Below, one piece after another: positions 31,701 through 35,280 of a DNA stretch of 64,000 bases. This DNA comes from JBOCEF01 sp047610385 (GTDB lineage: Bacteria; Pseudomonadota; Alphaproteobacteria; Rhodobacterales; Rhodobacteraceae): the NCBI GenBank assembly GCA_047610385.1, contig JBLGAC010000017.1, forward strand, positions 10,735-74,734, written 5' to 3'. Numbering within the stretch: position 1 is the stretch's first letter; each line of letters opens with the position of its first letter. The notes beneath the pieces are model-generated. The model saw only the letters and a list, made by a program, of their open reading frames with translations. It was not told the origin of the DNA and searched no databases. The position numbers and the translations under genes were made by a program.

Positions 31701-33954
31701 GTCGGTCAATGGCGCGCCGGTGCCGGCCAACAACATCATCCTTCTGCCGTCAGGCGCCGGGATGCTGTCACTGGGCGGCGGGGCGTTCACCTATGTTGCG
31801 CTGGGCGCCGGGGCGGGGGTTACGGCCGACGCGCCCGCCTTTGACAGCTTCAGCTACACGCTGATCGACGAACACGGTGCCGAAAGCGCCCCGGTTGAGG
31901 TGGTGCTGGAAATCGTGCCGACCGTGGCCCTCGGCAGCCAAGGCCCCAACATCCATATGGTCGGGACCACGGGCGGCGATGTGATCATGCCGTATCTGGG
32001 CGCCGACAAGGTCGATATCGGGCAAGGCGGGCTTGATGTGGTGGCCGGCACGGCGGCGGATCTGGCGGGCGACGTGATCCACGGCATCGATGACGGCGAC
32101 GCGATCCGCATCGATGCTGCCTGGCTGGCCGTGGCAGACATAGCCTTTGACGGGCGCTTCGTGACCGTCGATGGCGGGGCGATGCCCGACTGGCAGATCG
32201 ACCTTGGAACCGACATGCCCCATGGCCGATTTGTCGTCAGCCAAAGCCCCTCGGGCACCGAACTGACGTTCCAGCGCATTGATCCGGTGGCGCAGGTTGT
32301 CAGCCTCAGCGTTGGGACCACAGCGATGACAGTGACGCTGGACCACGCCTTTGTGAACCCGGTGGCCTTTGCGCTGGCGCCCTCGCTGAACGATGGCGAT
32401 CCGGTGATGGTGCGGATCATCGCGGTGGTGGGCGATCAGGTGACCCTGAAATTGCAAGAACCCAACGCCGCTGACGGGGTCCATGGGCTGGAAGATGTGA
32501 CCCTGTTCGTGGTGGAGGCCGGGACCCACACCCTGGCCGATGGCACGGTGCTGCAGGCAGGCTTGCTGATCACCAACAAAATGGTGGCCCGCGGGTTTGA
32601 AAGCGTGGCCTTTGCCGACAGCTTTGACGCCGCCCCGGCGATCTTCAGCCAGACGCAAACCACCAACGGGCGCGATTACGTCGTCACCCGCCAGACCGGC
32701 GGATCGACCGACGGGTTCCGCGTCTCGATGCAAGAAGAAGAGGGCAATGATTTCCACACCCCCGAAACCATTGGCTGGATGGCGATCGAACAGGGGATCG
32801 GCGATTGGTCGGGCCTAGCCTATTCCGCCGGGTCGCTGACCAACGCGGTCAATGGCAATCCCACGGCGGGCAGCTTCGGCGCTGGCTTTGCGGACGCGCC
32901 GAACATGATCGCATCGCTGTCGAGCTATCGCGGCGTCGATCCGGTCGCCCCGCGCACCGTGTCGATCGACGCAAGCGGCTTCACCGCCACCGCGCAGGAG
33001 GACACGTCCTTTGATGCGGAAACCAACCACGGGCGCGAAAGCCTCGACTGGCTGGCCTTGGGGGGGGAGGGGATGCTGTATGCAGGGGCCGGGGCCTCGG
33101 TGATCCCGGGCCTGGGGAGCGGCGTGGTGATGGCCGAAACCGGGCGCATCACACTCAACCATCTGGGGGCCACGGTGACCTTGGCGCACGCCTTTGCCAA
33201 CCCGGTGGTGATCGCTTCGGTCAACACCGTGAACGGCGCGCAGGAAGTGGTCGCGCGGATCTCGGATGTCACCTCCGGCAGCTTCTTCGTGGCGCTGCAG
33301 GAACCTGATTACCTCGATGGCAGCCACGCGTGGGAACAGGTGTCCTTCATGGTGGTGGAGGCCGGATCCTGGCGCCTGCCTGACGGATCGGTGATCACTG
33401 CGGGGACCGCGGGCCTTTCGAACCTGTCCTCCGCCAGCTTCCAGCCGATCACCTTTGACGCCGCGTTTGACAGCGCGCCGTCGGTGGTGGCGCAGGTGCA
33501 GACGCTGAACGACGCTGGCTTCGTCAAGGCCCGCATAGACGGGCGCGACGCCGCAGGATTTGGCTTGGCGCTGGAGGAGGAAGAAGCCCAGAACGGCGGA
33601 ACCCATGGGGCCGAAACAGTCGGCTGGGTCGCGCTGGACCGCGGTCCGGGGGCATGGAACACCAATGACGACGTGTTCGTGTTTGAGGCCGGAACCCATG
33701 TCGCCGGGTCCGGGGGCAGCAGCGATGCGTTCGCCGCCGGGTTCGCCGCAGCCCCGGTGATGCTGGGCGGGGTCGCCAGCGCCGCGGATCTGGATGCGGC
33801 GGAATTGCGGATGTCCGGGCTGACCTCGCTTGGCGTCAATTTCCGGGTTGAGAAAGACAAATCCTCCGACAGCGAAACTGGCCATGCCGCGGAACAGATC
33901 GACTGGATCGCCATTGGCGGCGAAGGGCTGCTGTTCGGTGAACTGATCGTCTGA
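7747..33954 (+). CDS. Giant multidomain surface/secreted protein with eight predicted seven-bladed propellers
   Basis: One uninterrupted 8735-codon gene; ATG 7747 follows a GGAG by six bases. There is no Sec signal peptide, which fits type I secretion with a C-terminal signal, though no transporter genes are in the window. Approximate residue layout: 1-4610, eight blocks of seven 'GGFVVAW...DGSGYGIYAR.FDADG...EF.VN' repeats separated by ~165-residue beta modules; 4610-4725, cadherin-like; 4725-4820, PKD (NWGDGSAPD); 4820-5965, ten cadherin-like (tandem-95/VCBS-like) repeats; 5965-6085, CARDB; 6085-7535, a non-repetitive core with poly-Gly and nearly all visible cysteines; 7537-7632, cadherin-like; 7632-7760, Calx-beta; 7762-8060, three cadherin-like; 8060-8178, degenerate RTX-like; 8179-8735, duplicated C-terminal module. 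Likely role: a calcium-rigidified adhesin or matrix protein. A hairpin terminator follows. Confidence 0.9.
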   Translation: MLLTHEFQVNLFTAGSQTGARITKLNDGSFVVAWRSEAQDGQSGGIFAQHYSAGGQRIGLEFGLSQTTEGNAADVQLTALAGGGFAATWQDQNGQDGDGYGIFAQIFGADAAPVGDQFQINQTTQYNQYQSTVTALDGGGFSVGWYHDSYRSGPEGNHYYAVIGRSFDASGAATSDEFVASDPIDNSYQYEPAFITLGTGAGQKLLAIWRGYAPEDSDGIYARIMDPNGANAGARILVNDQTLSTQYQPQATELTDGRFVITWRGYGPEDSDGIYARAFAADGTPADVQFNVNPINYSTDAEPQIMARPDGGFTIVWSHYQQFEETPAANYTYGIFAVDYAADLTAGAYYQVNEQTAGQQYSPDMAMLDTGAMVFVWNGDTGDGSGRAVRMAFFGDDPSVVASGEAPLIEALPSAVTFDEAALNAGPVLIDIDGAAALSDADSADFDGGRLILGTLAPTQSDQPFAAPDAGAQHVFGILSTGTGAGQISVSGTAVHYQGVEIGQIAGSGAQLIVDLNAAADAVSVEALIESLTYANASDDPLDAFQIALMLEDGDGMSSEPVVINIAITPDQDGFNAVGGPRVVNGSIAGVQAAPAVASLSDGIDDLGYVIVWNDQGGADGSGHGVFGQRYASGGTRVGDEFQITEGALNTQNDPEVTALSNGGFVAVWYSQTDTDGTYSDDVMARVFGADGAPATPEMNLTRAAFAGNTELEPDVAATADGGFAVTWRSSRGFDEIYAQFFNADGTEKVPFFQVNPTEAGNHTHPKIAGLADGKVVVVYAMNASAADGGDGDDYGTYLRIMNADGTFATAEMQVNQYTDSYQYTPDIAALTGGGFAVTWRSYGQDTSNSGVFARMYDAAGAPLGDEFRVTEFTVNDQYQPTITALTDGGFAIAWYDDEASTPGTSRYDIYAQRYGADGTRVDGQMLITPEDNAAQYDPAIAARPDGGLIIAWRSDAGEDGDGGSIVHKVYGDPASYAFQNVSETLGVNSAFTIDEAAFDGGPQLLDADGSVGFQPGLGATFGGGAIEVRRSTFTDVDAIFVPGDDREQDVLGLRDQGAGGGLIQVSGTAISFGGVPVGTITQVGQELSIALLPAADAAAVRAILENITYFNASDDPAESRLYAITVRDAAGTITQPSYVTVTVTPAKDTSLTQVVAPTLVNALTAGDQTAPDAASLVDGGWVIAWTDASNDGSGAGIYAQRFDAGGAPVDEMFAVAQTTFNSQFEAKVTALTDGGYAIAWTDGSGADGAEGRAMARLYNADGSARGGEIQLNATVAGDQSQPDLTAITGGFVAIWRSETIDGAGYAVVAQRFDAAGAPVAGEVTVNQHTGGAQTDPKVSSLPGGGFVAVWVSDDAQDGSGTSVHARIYDAAALPLTDEFQVNVDGVGAQWEPEITTLDDGGFVVVWRGDQSGVQTYGRVFNGDGTARTDEFRVNEDGGSSDYQPSVTALDGGGFVAAWYDANSWYTRDGDYAYHDTIAQVFDANGRRIDSEFRVADGGGTNQSSPTLTAIPGGGFAVAYNSNGAGAQGDGSGYGIVQAIYSDPAIYAALAAAAPQIEGLSAAATFAENAVSAAPQRIDADGAAALTLALGVDLDGARLTVRTEEGQEDQGHDPSSQHAFNLLTTGDLPGQVNHDGATVSYGGAAIGSMSTAGGVLEVIFTATATAEAAEAVIGLIAYANTSDAPLGSTLARVAFTDGAGRSVQQVLTLTITSDPDTKPEPIGSARQVNTTEAQDQTQPHTVELTGGGWVVVWRAEDAGGTNDNVLAQIYAADGSMIGAEITINQLTASVQSEPDVTALDDGGFFVAWRSETGDGSLSRVQASAFDAAGVRTVAEFQVNDYTNNYQYNPHVETLDNGDVAVIWVSRYQSYYQEGVGADDGVYGKIYSINTGIVSETMGETRLSDTVNGYQNDARIAVMTNGDFVVTYQAQNVDGSGYAVVAKLFHQDGTVAAAEFVLTQQTSSDQTDAEVSALAGGGFIATWASTGQDGSSRGIYARIFAEDGSPAGDEFRVNTNVTGDQYDPQVVGLASGGFAVVWFDAHYRGSYYDYQDLYGQIYDASGNRVDEEFRVSGSSYNDLSNGATLTALASGGFLAAWQNNSAASEFGDGSGTAIRLQIFGDPAGPLPVEQAGLADLAAATLRSPAEVLAGPVLIDPDLTVTDPDGAGFDGGALRIEISGGGTAEDTLALNVAGVVTLSGADVLVSGVTVGTIDVAENGTAGAPLTIAFNAAADAGTVEAVAEALTWASSLVDPTGAAKTFLYTLDDGSSGMPADGSSTLTVGAPPSIALTGFNTAPVITETMLEAGPVRLFPEAEFEYNALSLFGGGYVRLDHDYPSLGYPTQRPTYADDIFTVIDAGTGAGQIGFDGTTVTYEGTLIGTVDGAETGQNGANFKIALDAAATEASVRALIRALAYDSTSDTMGGTPYFDIEVRDGGGVTTGTQNVNLVIQAEADQPDAVTGEIQVNAETFDNQNGPFMARLADGNIITAWHSEQQDISGVDDWGVFIQLWDARGNKIGGEIQVNQTEAGEQYARDVTALSDGGFVVGFYNNADVFFRIHGADGQPTGDEVSAAEITSSTQTDISIAPLAAGAFMAVWTTAGVDGSGDSVAGRVFNADGSPASAEFQINIDTYSTQAGPTATTLSNGNVAVLWHNYSNGTTGDGSANATMLRIYTPSGAALTPTETVVNTYANSNQDNAVVAALVGGGFVTVWESYAQDGSGEGIFAQIFADDGTKVGGEFQVNDQSYSEQNNPEVIGLSGGGFVVAFSAQFIDGSGYGVAAKTYDAAGAATSDEFRVNTNISGNQYPVNIVALDNDGFAVGFYSDTSGGSGDGSGNATYMRFYGDPAAYGLVADPVIVGFAPTVTFEEAAVNAGLQSLDAAIGFADGDTTDFDGGSLTLTRAVTGGNIDTFSAPDNQMQDQLGIITAGTGAGEISVIGATVSFEGVAFGTITSDGVDGAPLQVDFIAGATRPALEALIQALGYANVSDAPAATRTFGLTVDDGHGGRSDQQLITVTVTPEIDGIAALTGDQQVNRFALGEQNEAAIAQLSGGGYVVVWRSQNQALPGDNEYDVYARIFTEDGQPIGGEFIVGQTPQDGQYNPMVTGLDDGGFAVAWRDDNPAQDGSNSAVMGRVFDADGAARTDDFIVNVHTNDHQLHPAITAVPGGFVATWASRNQDGSDYGIWQRAFGNDGTALATEAQVNQSTSGTQYLPQIAAFDGGGHVVVWTSNASLALGGDGSGFGAYARRYDASGAALDDEQLVNSITSSDQYRPDVATFADGRYVIVWRDSAADGSGEGAYARLYGADGVPEGAEFRVALTAAGNQDDVHVAVLTDGRFAVGWTSDLNTDEGVGTGGGTGVFVQLFAADAARIDDPLVVSEERFGTQDGFEIAALAGGRFAVTWSSYYYNAAHPSDGSNYGVFTRVFGATGEAITTAAPVVAGVNATRDLTEDQVNAGPVLLDADGASSVTDGDTGDFGGAVLRVTRISAELAGILLNYGDDHAQDALSVRDQGAGPAQVGLSGATITYGGAAIGTLMSDGQAGADLTIAFAAGTTAHQVSAVIENLTYANASDDPFASRGFELTLTDPDGMVSAPQIITVNVAPQTDRAAPAGTDAQANSWIAQDQTSPAMATLSDLPGGAPTGYVVVWTSGNQDNNGDGLLGVFAQVYTLTGAPAGAEIQINSTVAGNQSQPTVVGTDGSGFMVAWTDGGALDGSSNGVFARFFDGTGGALTPEIGVTSTTLNAQDGPSAARLADGDIVIGWSGYGANGDRVYTQRFDAGGARVGVETQSSVDASGVYSDHQHASVAALAGGGYVVAFHANAQVGAALNDDVVNSYGVYATRYDGSGNALDASPVQINSFTYSVQYQPAAAGLADGGYVIAWQSYTQDSSVYGIFAQRFAADGSTVGGEFLVNESLASNQNDAAIIGLASGGFVIGWHDDYGNAWGQAYGADGGRVDGQFALHDQAAGTQNLAALTLLTGDEFVAAWASSTGDGSGYGVFQRIFGDVAATQAAPTLEGLPAEVTYQENTVNTAPQLLDADGAAAVSDLDSADFDGGSILVSVVGSARPLVNQISAPDNNAQDQFGVLATGTGDRAVTVSGNDIFVGGVQVAAVVQSGIGGAPLEIALNANADAQAVERIVESLSYRNISSDPIAERTVRVQITDGDGGYSAPQLVDVKIVANLDGATPILGERQANTFTDNQQYDPRTTTLDNGDVVIVWHSYTQDGSDWGVYGQLFNAAGEKLGAEFLVNSDFTTGGQVYPDVAALDGGGFVVSWECRDATHGGQSQDIFAQIYGVNTVNPGLPDESREAAEVGSEIQANVITASTQSGARVTGVAGGGFAVTWATYTSGGSGDGSGYGIAARIFDAGGTGGSELLVNTGANGDQSDPQIVTLANGDLMVTWHSADGTDSGDGSSRGVFAQRMDAAGNLLSRDGTTPGSDEFQINTYTASEQSTSAIAALADGGFVATWISNGQDGSGYGVYAQIYHADGSAQGQEFRVNEGRTSSQIAPEVAALSTGGFVIAWTTQDPYAETGAYNYEGVFAQQYGASGARIDTQFRVNTEVASSQNMPSITAVGEGGFLVAWASETSGTAGDGSARGVFYQLYGNSAPEVSADFAVDEDGLVILSIDAFDAGFVDEEGQDLAEIRIVSLPSAGALTFDGVPVTGELVASRADLVAGKLVYTPFDDQNGTDGFLFFASDGIAYSTEAGQATITIAPVNDAPGLEAGADAALLEGGTLTRTFTLTDPDSDTYGYVINWGDGSAPDTASSAAKALTRGHVYAAEGAYTVSVTVNDGSGEANGAETDTFAVTVGNAPPTPKRDNLPGTEDTGFAGNLLANNGYGVDGDPGGDPVFVATVAGQPVPATINLGGGLLTVAANGDFTFDPNGAFEALSVGQTSTQSFVYEIEDDSGARAQITSYVYVAGRNDAPAPLDDDAIVSVGSSVSDNVLTNDTDTDANDVLKVSVVAGSPVGSSGPTLVTLPSGATVSMQDDGAYTYDPNGAFPTGGTDSFDYTVSDGHGGFETATVDVTVETVNAAPTAVDDAFTVEENAQLADNVLTPSTGAADSDADLDALIVTKINGLAINVGVTITLASGAKVTVGANGSLGYDTNGAFEALGLGDTAPDSFTYDVSDGQGGSDTANVAIAVAGENDAPVARRNDYIVGEDAALSGDAILDNTGSGVDSDVDGAVAELGITLINGGAYTPGTPVALPSGAALVMNADGTFDYTPGAAFNHLKTGQNAIDSFTYTLSDGDGGTSSALVRFTVTGANDAPTAQDDAFAIPASAIAAGSLLADNGSGADSDPDGDALAITHVDGAAITYGVPVTPAAGGQLTIFANGTFSYDPAGAVDPVFGTTQDVTFSYRVNDGNGQTNEATATITVSAAGSAPVATDDAFATTEEAGIAGNLITGDNGNGPDSDSDPEDVLRITQVNGVAANVGVQITLASGAKLSVGANGSMGWLPGGAFDGLAAGAPGQDSFTYTLSDGKGGTSSATVTIDITGLNDAPDAADDVIGVFEDTPGSDNLFLNNGSGADTDPDGDAFNVSAVNGDAGAVGAPVTLASGALLTVHGDGGVDYDPNGAFQRLRAGQTGYDSFSYTLDDGNGGTDTAAVSVQITGQNDAPEGVADHFVHNTASGNVKTNDADPDAGDTFQIAQLNGDAGAIGVQTAIASGALVTLNADGTFTYDVNGAFDALGNNATAIDSFSYTLRDAIGALSAPVTASITITGNGAAPDALDDGYATDEDTPVIGNLLDGTGGGLDTDADGDAITVTHINGALVTAGQVVTLPSGALVQIFPNGDFGYDPRGAFDALAAGAPAADSFAYTVSDGKGGTDTATATFDLTGVNDGPTGRDNDYALVEGATLSGNVLTDDTGKGVDSDPDGGPLTVTQINGLAASVGSQITLAGGGTITVASDGSFNFDAGAAYDGLLYGQTATDSFAYQVSDGMGGVSYARTEITVASTDLAGNLVVSGVSFSGGRTGESSSATYRIDNIGAGVIDDRFGTKVFLSKDMGLSADDIAVGTFWTDAALNPGAYFSLTAPLTLPDQPGDYYVIAKVDSRNDVAEENEADNIAVSAAPVTVAASYHAIVEASKEVAAEGEIFTLSGHAYDTLTGAPKPYEWVTVEAELDGITTLAAVLTDGAGFFTMPYATLPGQAGIVSFSARHPNNPGETVGAEDTVDVFGMGFVQRQFEYSAVVGTTKTVTFTLENHGALDLTGLTVMVDDFPATWTSSVTVADADLAGDGTTTVTLTVDLPITTLLDFDIFNIEVMSDQGAVATLPVKLDAIVPTALLVADVSVIKAFAVRGEQELVEVTITNIGGDASGPLTLNVPAGIDWLSFATPGLIASLAPNESVDILLSLTPDTDVPLGSFAGSFSIEGADGGALTMPFQFFTISDAVGDMQLNITDELTYFAEGEPLLGDARIKVVNAVTKEVVYDEVDADGTLLIEDLPEGLYDVYVSASQHDSVKATIMVNAGDVTEVTPFLSRQTVSYTWSVTEIEIEDRYEISIIAKFETDVPIPVVTVDPPVFDLDPLQEIGDEMIVNMTITNHGLIAVNDVNLNFGTHPFYTIEAAIDFLPTLGAKQTYTIPVRLTRIDDFEDAAGGLAGVSADAAVPCGISADIGYTFPCGPNDVAKSIDLGFLNVEGNCGGGGGGNPFSFGGGGGGSFGGGGGGGGGGGNYVYSSVPMIAAFDTCDLLNVIFECEDLIPQPPFIGALLDLTEFAATGNKEGWVETASDIYDGFTSIFGGVFAASVEAGTDHDGGPIPFDGALASASAGGASRLGKGLSGFSDGFNKLGDALECAQAVAKLLGEDGIADDLGSLKDKLDKIQPLADLAGDIGGGLLGLQVAEGDEGSGGFVLPAATVDLEGSGIDEAALEDLAIALATFQAASAAALDAGDLLEMEDEAQALRTALINFIDAQTDEFGNFDDASGAINEADLVGALGATADFIDYLGDLDRSYGRLSAALNSMELMQDAGLYVFGADVWAEALGDVRLDDFLEAFILAYEAQAANGYLLDAADRAALTAMPLPGPLTPVDVDAFIDRWNRTMDYWEAGIFRLSDVPEGQATDFLATDVWQGFAQAVLDADADAQNAGYASLSDQINGQIDEAETILSSSVSGVCATVTIEISQDLVLTRQAFEAKMVLINEQDVDLTGISLEVEIRDASGLLVAYNVFGVDDAELAGGLTSIDGTGVLAGGQQGSATFTLIPSRLAAPLVETTYTVSGTLKYTDQGTEVAIPLRSEEINVRPQAELELDYFLQRNVYSDDPFTEGVVEQSVPFALGLLLQNVGAGDAMDLSITSAQPKIIENEKGLLIDFEIIGSSVNGEAVQPTLTADFGDVAAGDAEVATWLMQSTLQGKFIEYEVSFKHLNSLGIEELSLITETRIHELIKIVRDDGLGSDTLPDFLVNDDWETDPLGVPDTLYTSDMEVFTVAQAFDEAADGPASLADTEVQITATINAAGWNYVELLDPSDGALTIARVLREDGTEVNLENVWVTDRTFPAVGRPTYENVLHILDEVDTAGTATWTVIYESTNLAPVALNDVAATNEETAVIIGVLANDTDGNADALHISGVGSTANGTVTITAGGQIRYAPKLDFFGTDTFTYTVSDGNGGTSTAAVEVTVADVAEAIGEIRIDVGALEPGDPSFAPAPTGQAVEKNTGTRDVWFTLTRTAPATGAVAVTVAAFGTAGAGDIVAGAPTVVHFADGLTRKSFKLQVTGDLAVEGDETLGVRIVSTDRADVVVAAGGDDAVWTILNDDVANAAPDAVDDTKTTAEDTAIIFDPRANDTDANGDALAVTIVTGPAHGTAAVLADGTIRYLPSGDYNGADTLTYRISDGKGGTDTAVVAITVTPVNDAPVARADVAVTDEDVAAVINVRANDTDVDGDPLTIASIGSAAHGTVTEGLGGTLVYTPDADFHGTDSFSYTLADPGGKTGTATVTITVDPVNDAPRPSGDIRRVNNTQDVITVFENDIDPDGDAFVLGSVNGAPVPANNIILLPSGAGMLSLGGGAFTYVALGAGAGVTADAPAFDSFSYTLIDEHGAESAPVEVVLEIVPTVALGSQGPNIHMVGTTGGDVIMPYLGADKVDIGQGGLDVVAGTAADLAGDVIHGIDDGDAIRIDAAWLAVADIAFDGRFVTVDGGAMPDWQIDLGTDMPHGRFVVSQSPSGTELTFQRIDPVAQVVSLSVGTTAMTVTLDHAFVNPVAFALAPSLNDGDPVMVRIIAVVGDQVTLKLQEPNAADGVHGLEDVTLFVVEAGTHTLADGTVLQAGLLITNKMVARGFESVAFADSFDAAPAIFSQTQTTNGRDYVVTRQTGGSTDGFRVSMQEEEGNDFHTPETIGWMAIEQGIGDWSGLAYSAGSLTNAVNGNPTAGSFGAGFADAPNMIASLSSYRGVDPVAPRTVSIDASGFTATAQEDTSFDAETNHGRESLDWLALGGEGMLYAGAGASVIPGLGSGVVMAETGRITLNHLGATVTLAHAFANPVVIASVNTVNGAQEVVARISDVTSGSFFVALQEPDYLDGSHAWEQVSFMVVEAGSWRLPDGSVITAGTAGLSNLSSASFQPITFDAAFDSAPSVVAQVQTLNDAGFVKARIDGRDAAGFGLALEEEEAQNGGTHGAETVGWVALDRGPGAWNTNDDVFVFEAGTHVAGSGGSSDAFAAGFAAAPVMLGGVASAADLDAAELRMSGLTSLGVNFRVEKDKSSDSETGHAAEQIDWIAIGGEGLLFGELIV
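7760..21570 (+). repeat. Eight heptads of ~55-residue repeats (predicted beta-propellers)
   Basis: Counting units by the GGFVVAW-type strand gives exactly seven in each of eight blocks: ~7760-8950, 9478-10680, 11195-12390, 12905-14120, 15115-16290, 16815-18050, 18570-19780 and 20310-21570, 56 units in all. Each block opens with a lone QVN...Q...A.L strand before unit 1. Unit 7 stops after its third strand at a '(Y/F)GDPA'-like sequence, so the first strand would complete the last blade. This is the 'velcro' closure of circular propellers. Units differ at the DNA level, so this is old duplication. Confidence 0.85.
8950..20300 (+). repeat. Eight ~165-residue beta modules linking the propellers
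   Basis: Modules sit at ~8950-9465, 10680-11190, 12400-12890, 14125-14590, 14590-15110, 16300-16800, 18050-18560 and 19785-20290. Typical marks are 'TFDEAALNAGPVLIDIDG' near the start, 'DFDGG', 'GTGAGQISVSG..V.Y.G..IGTI', and 'LTYANASDDP' with an ITVTP-like end. The block after propeller 4 carries two in tandem. The linker after propeller 8 is replaced by a cadherin-like domain. Confidence 0.75.
22200..25640 (+). repeat. Ten tandem cadherin-like (VCBS/tandem-95 type) domains
   Basis: Ten units of ~110-118 residues, each opening with a DDAF..TEED-like strand and an N.L.DN...DSD.DGD calcium-site stretch. They continue with an ING..V..G..ITLASGA strand and a G.F.YDPNGAF turn, and end DSFTYT.SDG.GG followed by a T.TGxNDAP linker. 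The pattern is standard for stalk regions of large bacterial adhesins. Confidence 0.85.
27691..27780 (+). repeat. GGC-rich microsatellite encoding poly-glycine
   Basis: Three runs of GGC/GGT/GGG codons encode about 6, 6 and 11 consecutive glycines separated by short NPFSF and SF pieces. They sit between the PCGPND/GNC and TYR-rich NYVYSS segments of the giant protein core. Slippage would change glycine number in frame. Confidence 0.95.
32283..33954 (+). repeat. Duplicated ~280-residue C-terminal module of the giant protein
   Basis: Two copies (about 32283-33090 and 33100-33954) share 'TLDHAFVNPV / TLAHAFANPV', 'KLQEPNAADG / ALQEPDYLDG', a 'FVVEAG' strand, 'EEEGNDFHTPETIGWMAI / EEEAQNGGTHGAETVGWVAL', 'DAETNHGRESLDWLALGGEG / DSETGHAAEQIDWIAIGGEG'. 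The first half of each recalls an H-type lectin fold, but this is weak. The position suggests it carries, or directly precedes, the type I secretion signal. Confidence 0.8.
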
Positions 33955-33975
33955 TCCACACCGCCGCCAACATCG

Positions 33976-34010
33976 CGCCCGCCCCCTGTTCACCGGGGGG
34001 CGGGCGTTTT
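33976..34010 (+). terminator. Rho-independent terminator of the giant gene
   Basis: An 11-bp GC stem (CGCCCGCCCCC / GGGGGCGGGCG) with a 9-base loop, followed by TTTT, 22 bp after the stop codon. Confidence 0.85.
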
Positions 34011-34067
34011 CATGCGTGTGCGACGCATCACGAAGGCGGGATCAGCAGAAGACGCCATTTGCCCGTC

Positions 34068-34226
34068 CAGATCAAAATCGCCGTGGTGAGGAAAGGCCCC
34101 GACCGTGCCAAGGGGTTGTCTGAGCAGGAGGCCCATGCCCACCTGCGCCGCGCCGCCATGGACCAGGGCAAAAAGCTGGGTGAGATCGCGCAGGCACTGC
34201 TGACTGCGGCGGATTTGTTAAAATGA
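34068..34226 (+). pseudogene. nasT: 3' remnant of nasT (ANTAR antiterminator)
   Basis: Only the C-terminal ANTAR part remains (RAKGLSEQEAHAHLRRAAMD, then QGKKLGEIAQALLTAADLLK and a stop). The ~130-residue receiver domain and the start are missing. In related bacteria NasT is an RNA-binding antiterminator of the nitrate assimilation operon held in check by NasS. Its TGA overlaps the ATG of the nasS remnant (ATGA), preserving the ancestral coupling. Confidence 0.75.
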
Positions 34227-35280
34227 CCGGATTTTCCCTCGATGCCGGCTTTCTGCCGCTGGTGGACAGCGCGCTGCTGGTGGTCGCCCATGAAATGGGT
34301 TTCGACGCCGAAGAAGGCTTTCAGCTGCGCCTGAGGCGTGAAAATTTATGCTCCACAATCCGCGACAAGCTTGCGCTGAGGCGGCTGGACGCGGCGCATA
34401 TGCAGGCGCCTGCGCCCGCCGATGGCGATGTCCATGGGGCTGGGCGGCCTGCCGCTGAAAATCAATGCGTTGATGGTGCTGTCGGTGAACGGCAACAGCG
34501 TCGGGGTCAGCAATGCTCTGGCAGCGCGGATGCACGCCGCCGGACCACGGCTAGGTTTCATGGAGGCGCGCGGCATCGGAGAGCGGCTGATCTGCGCCGC
34601 CGCCGCGCCGATCCGGGTCGAGGTGCCGTTTTCGTTCTCACTGCATGCAGGGCAGCTGTAGCACTGGTTTGGCGCGCTGGGTCTGGCCGCGCCGCAAGGG
34701 CTGATCGTGCGCACGATCCCGACCGCCCTGATGGCCGATGCCGTGGCCGTAGCCGTAGGCGAAATTGGTGCCTTTTGCGTGGGGGCGCCTTTGGGTGCCG
34801 CGACGGTGGACCAAAGCGCCGGGGACCAAGGCGCCGGGGACAACCCCGATCAGGTCCACGCCTTGATGCGTGCGGTGTGGCGCGCCACGCGTTGGCTGGC
34901 CAACCCGTCGGCGCGGATCACCGTGTCGCCCGACGGGCATGAGGAAACCCCGCCCGGGTTCCTTGAATTCTTTGACGGCGCCACAAATTTCCCGTGGCGC
35001 AGCCAGGCGATGTGGATCACCGGGCGCATGGGTCTGGACGCCACTGAGGCGATGGCCACCGCGCGCGCCTGTTTTCGCGGCGATCTTTACCGCCACAATC
35101 TGGGGCCAGTTGGGGCCAGTTGGGGCCAGTTGGGGCCGATCTGCCGGGTGCCTCTGAGAAGGTTGAAGGGCACTGATCCGCCGCACGCCGGTCGTGTCCT
35201 CCACCAGAGAGATGTTTCCGGGCCCTGACTGCTTTTTTGACGGGCAAATATTTGGCCCGGATGCAGGCTTGTCGCGATAA
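34223..35280 (+). pseudogene. nasS: nasS nitrate sensor (NrtA-like binding protein), decayed
   Basis: Fragments of a nitrate-sensing NrtA/NasS-type protein lie in changing frames: FSLDAGFLPLVDSALLVVAH at the start, IRDKLALRRLDAAHM, LGGLPLKINALMVLSVNGNS, then PTALMADAVAVAVGEIGAFC. After these come MRAVWRATRWLANPSARIT, PGFLEFFDGATNFPWRSQ and the C-terminus RRTPVVSSTREMFPGPD. A 10-bp tandem repeat (35101-35137) has added two units inside the LYRHNLGPVGADLPG stretch and shifted the frame; other indels and stops occur. The intact protein would bind nitrate and release NasT. The reading is by motif memory, but the order and end fit the family well. Confidence 0.78.
35101..35137 (+). repeat. 10-bp tandem repeat in nasS remnant
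   Basis: TGGGGCCAGT occurs three times followed by a partial TGGGGCC. Removing two units restores the reading HNLGPVGADLPGASEK expected for the family, so expansion of this repeat is one of the inactivating events. Confidence 0.9.

Noticed and set aside
7747..33954. Classical RTX toxin or non-ribosomal synthase for the giant gene
   Set aside because: There is no GGxGxDxUx array, no lipase/toxin domain, and no adenylation or ketosynthase motifs. The protein is made of extracellular beta domains.
34223..34942. Plus-strand 239-codon frame as a gene of its own
   Set aside because: Only the first ~65 codons read as NasS; the rest is shifted frame. It is part of the nasS pseudogene.
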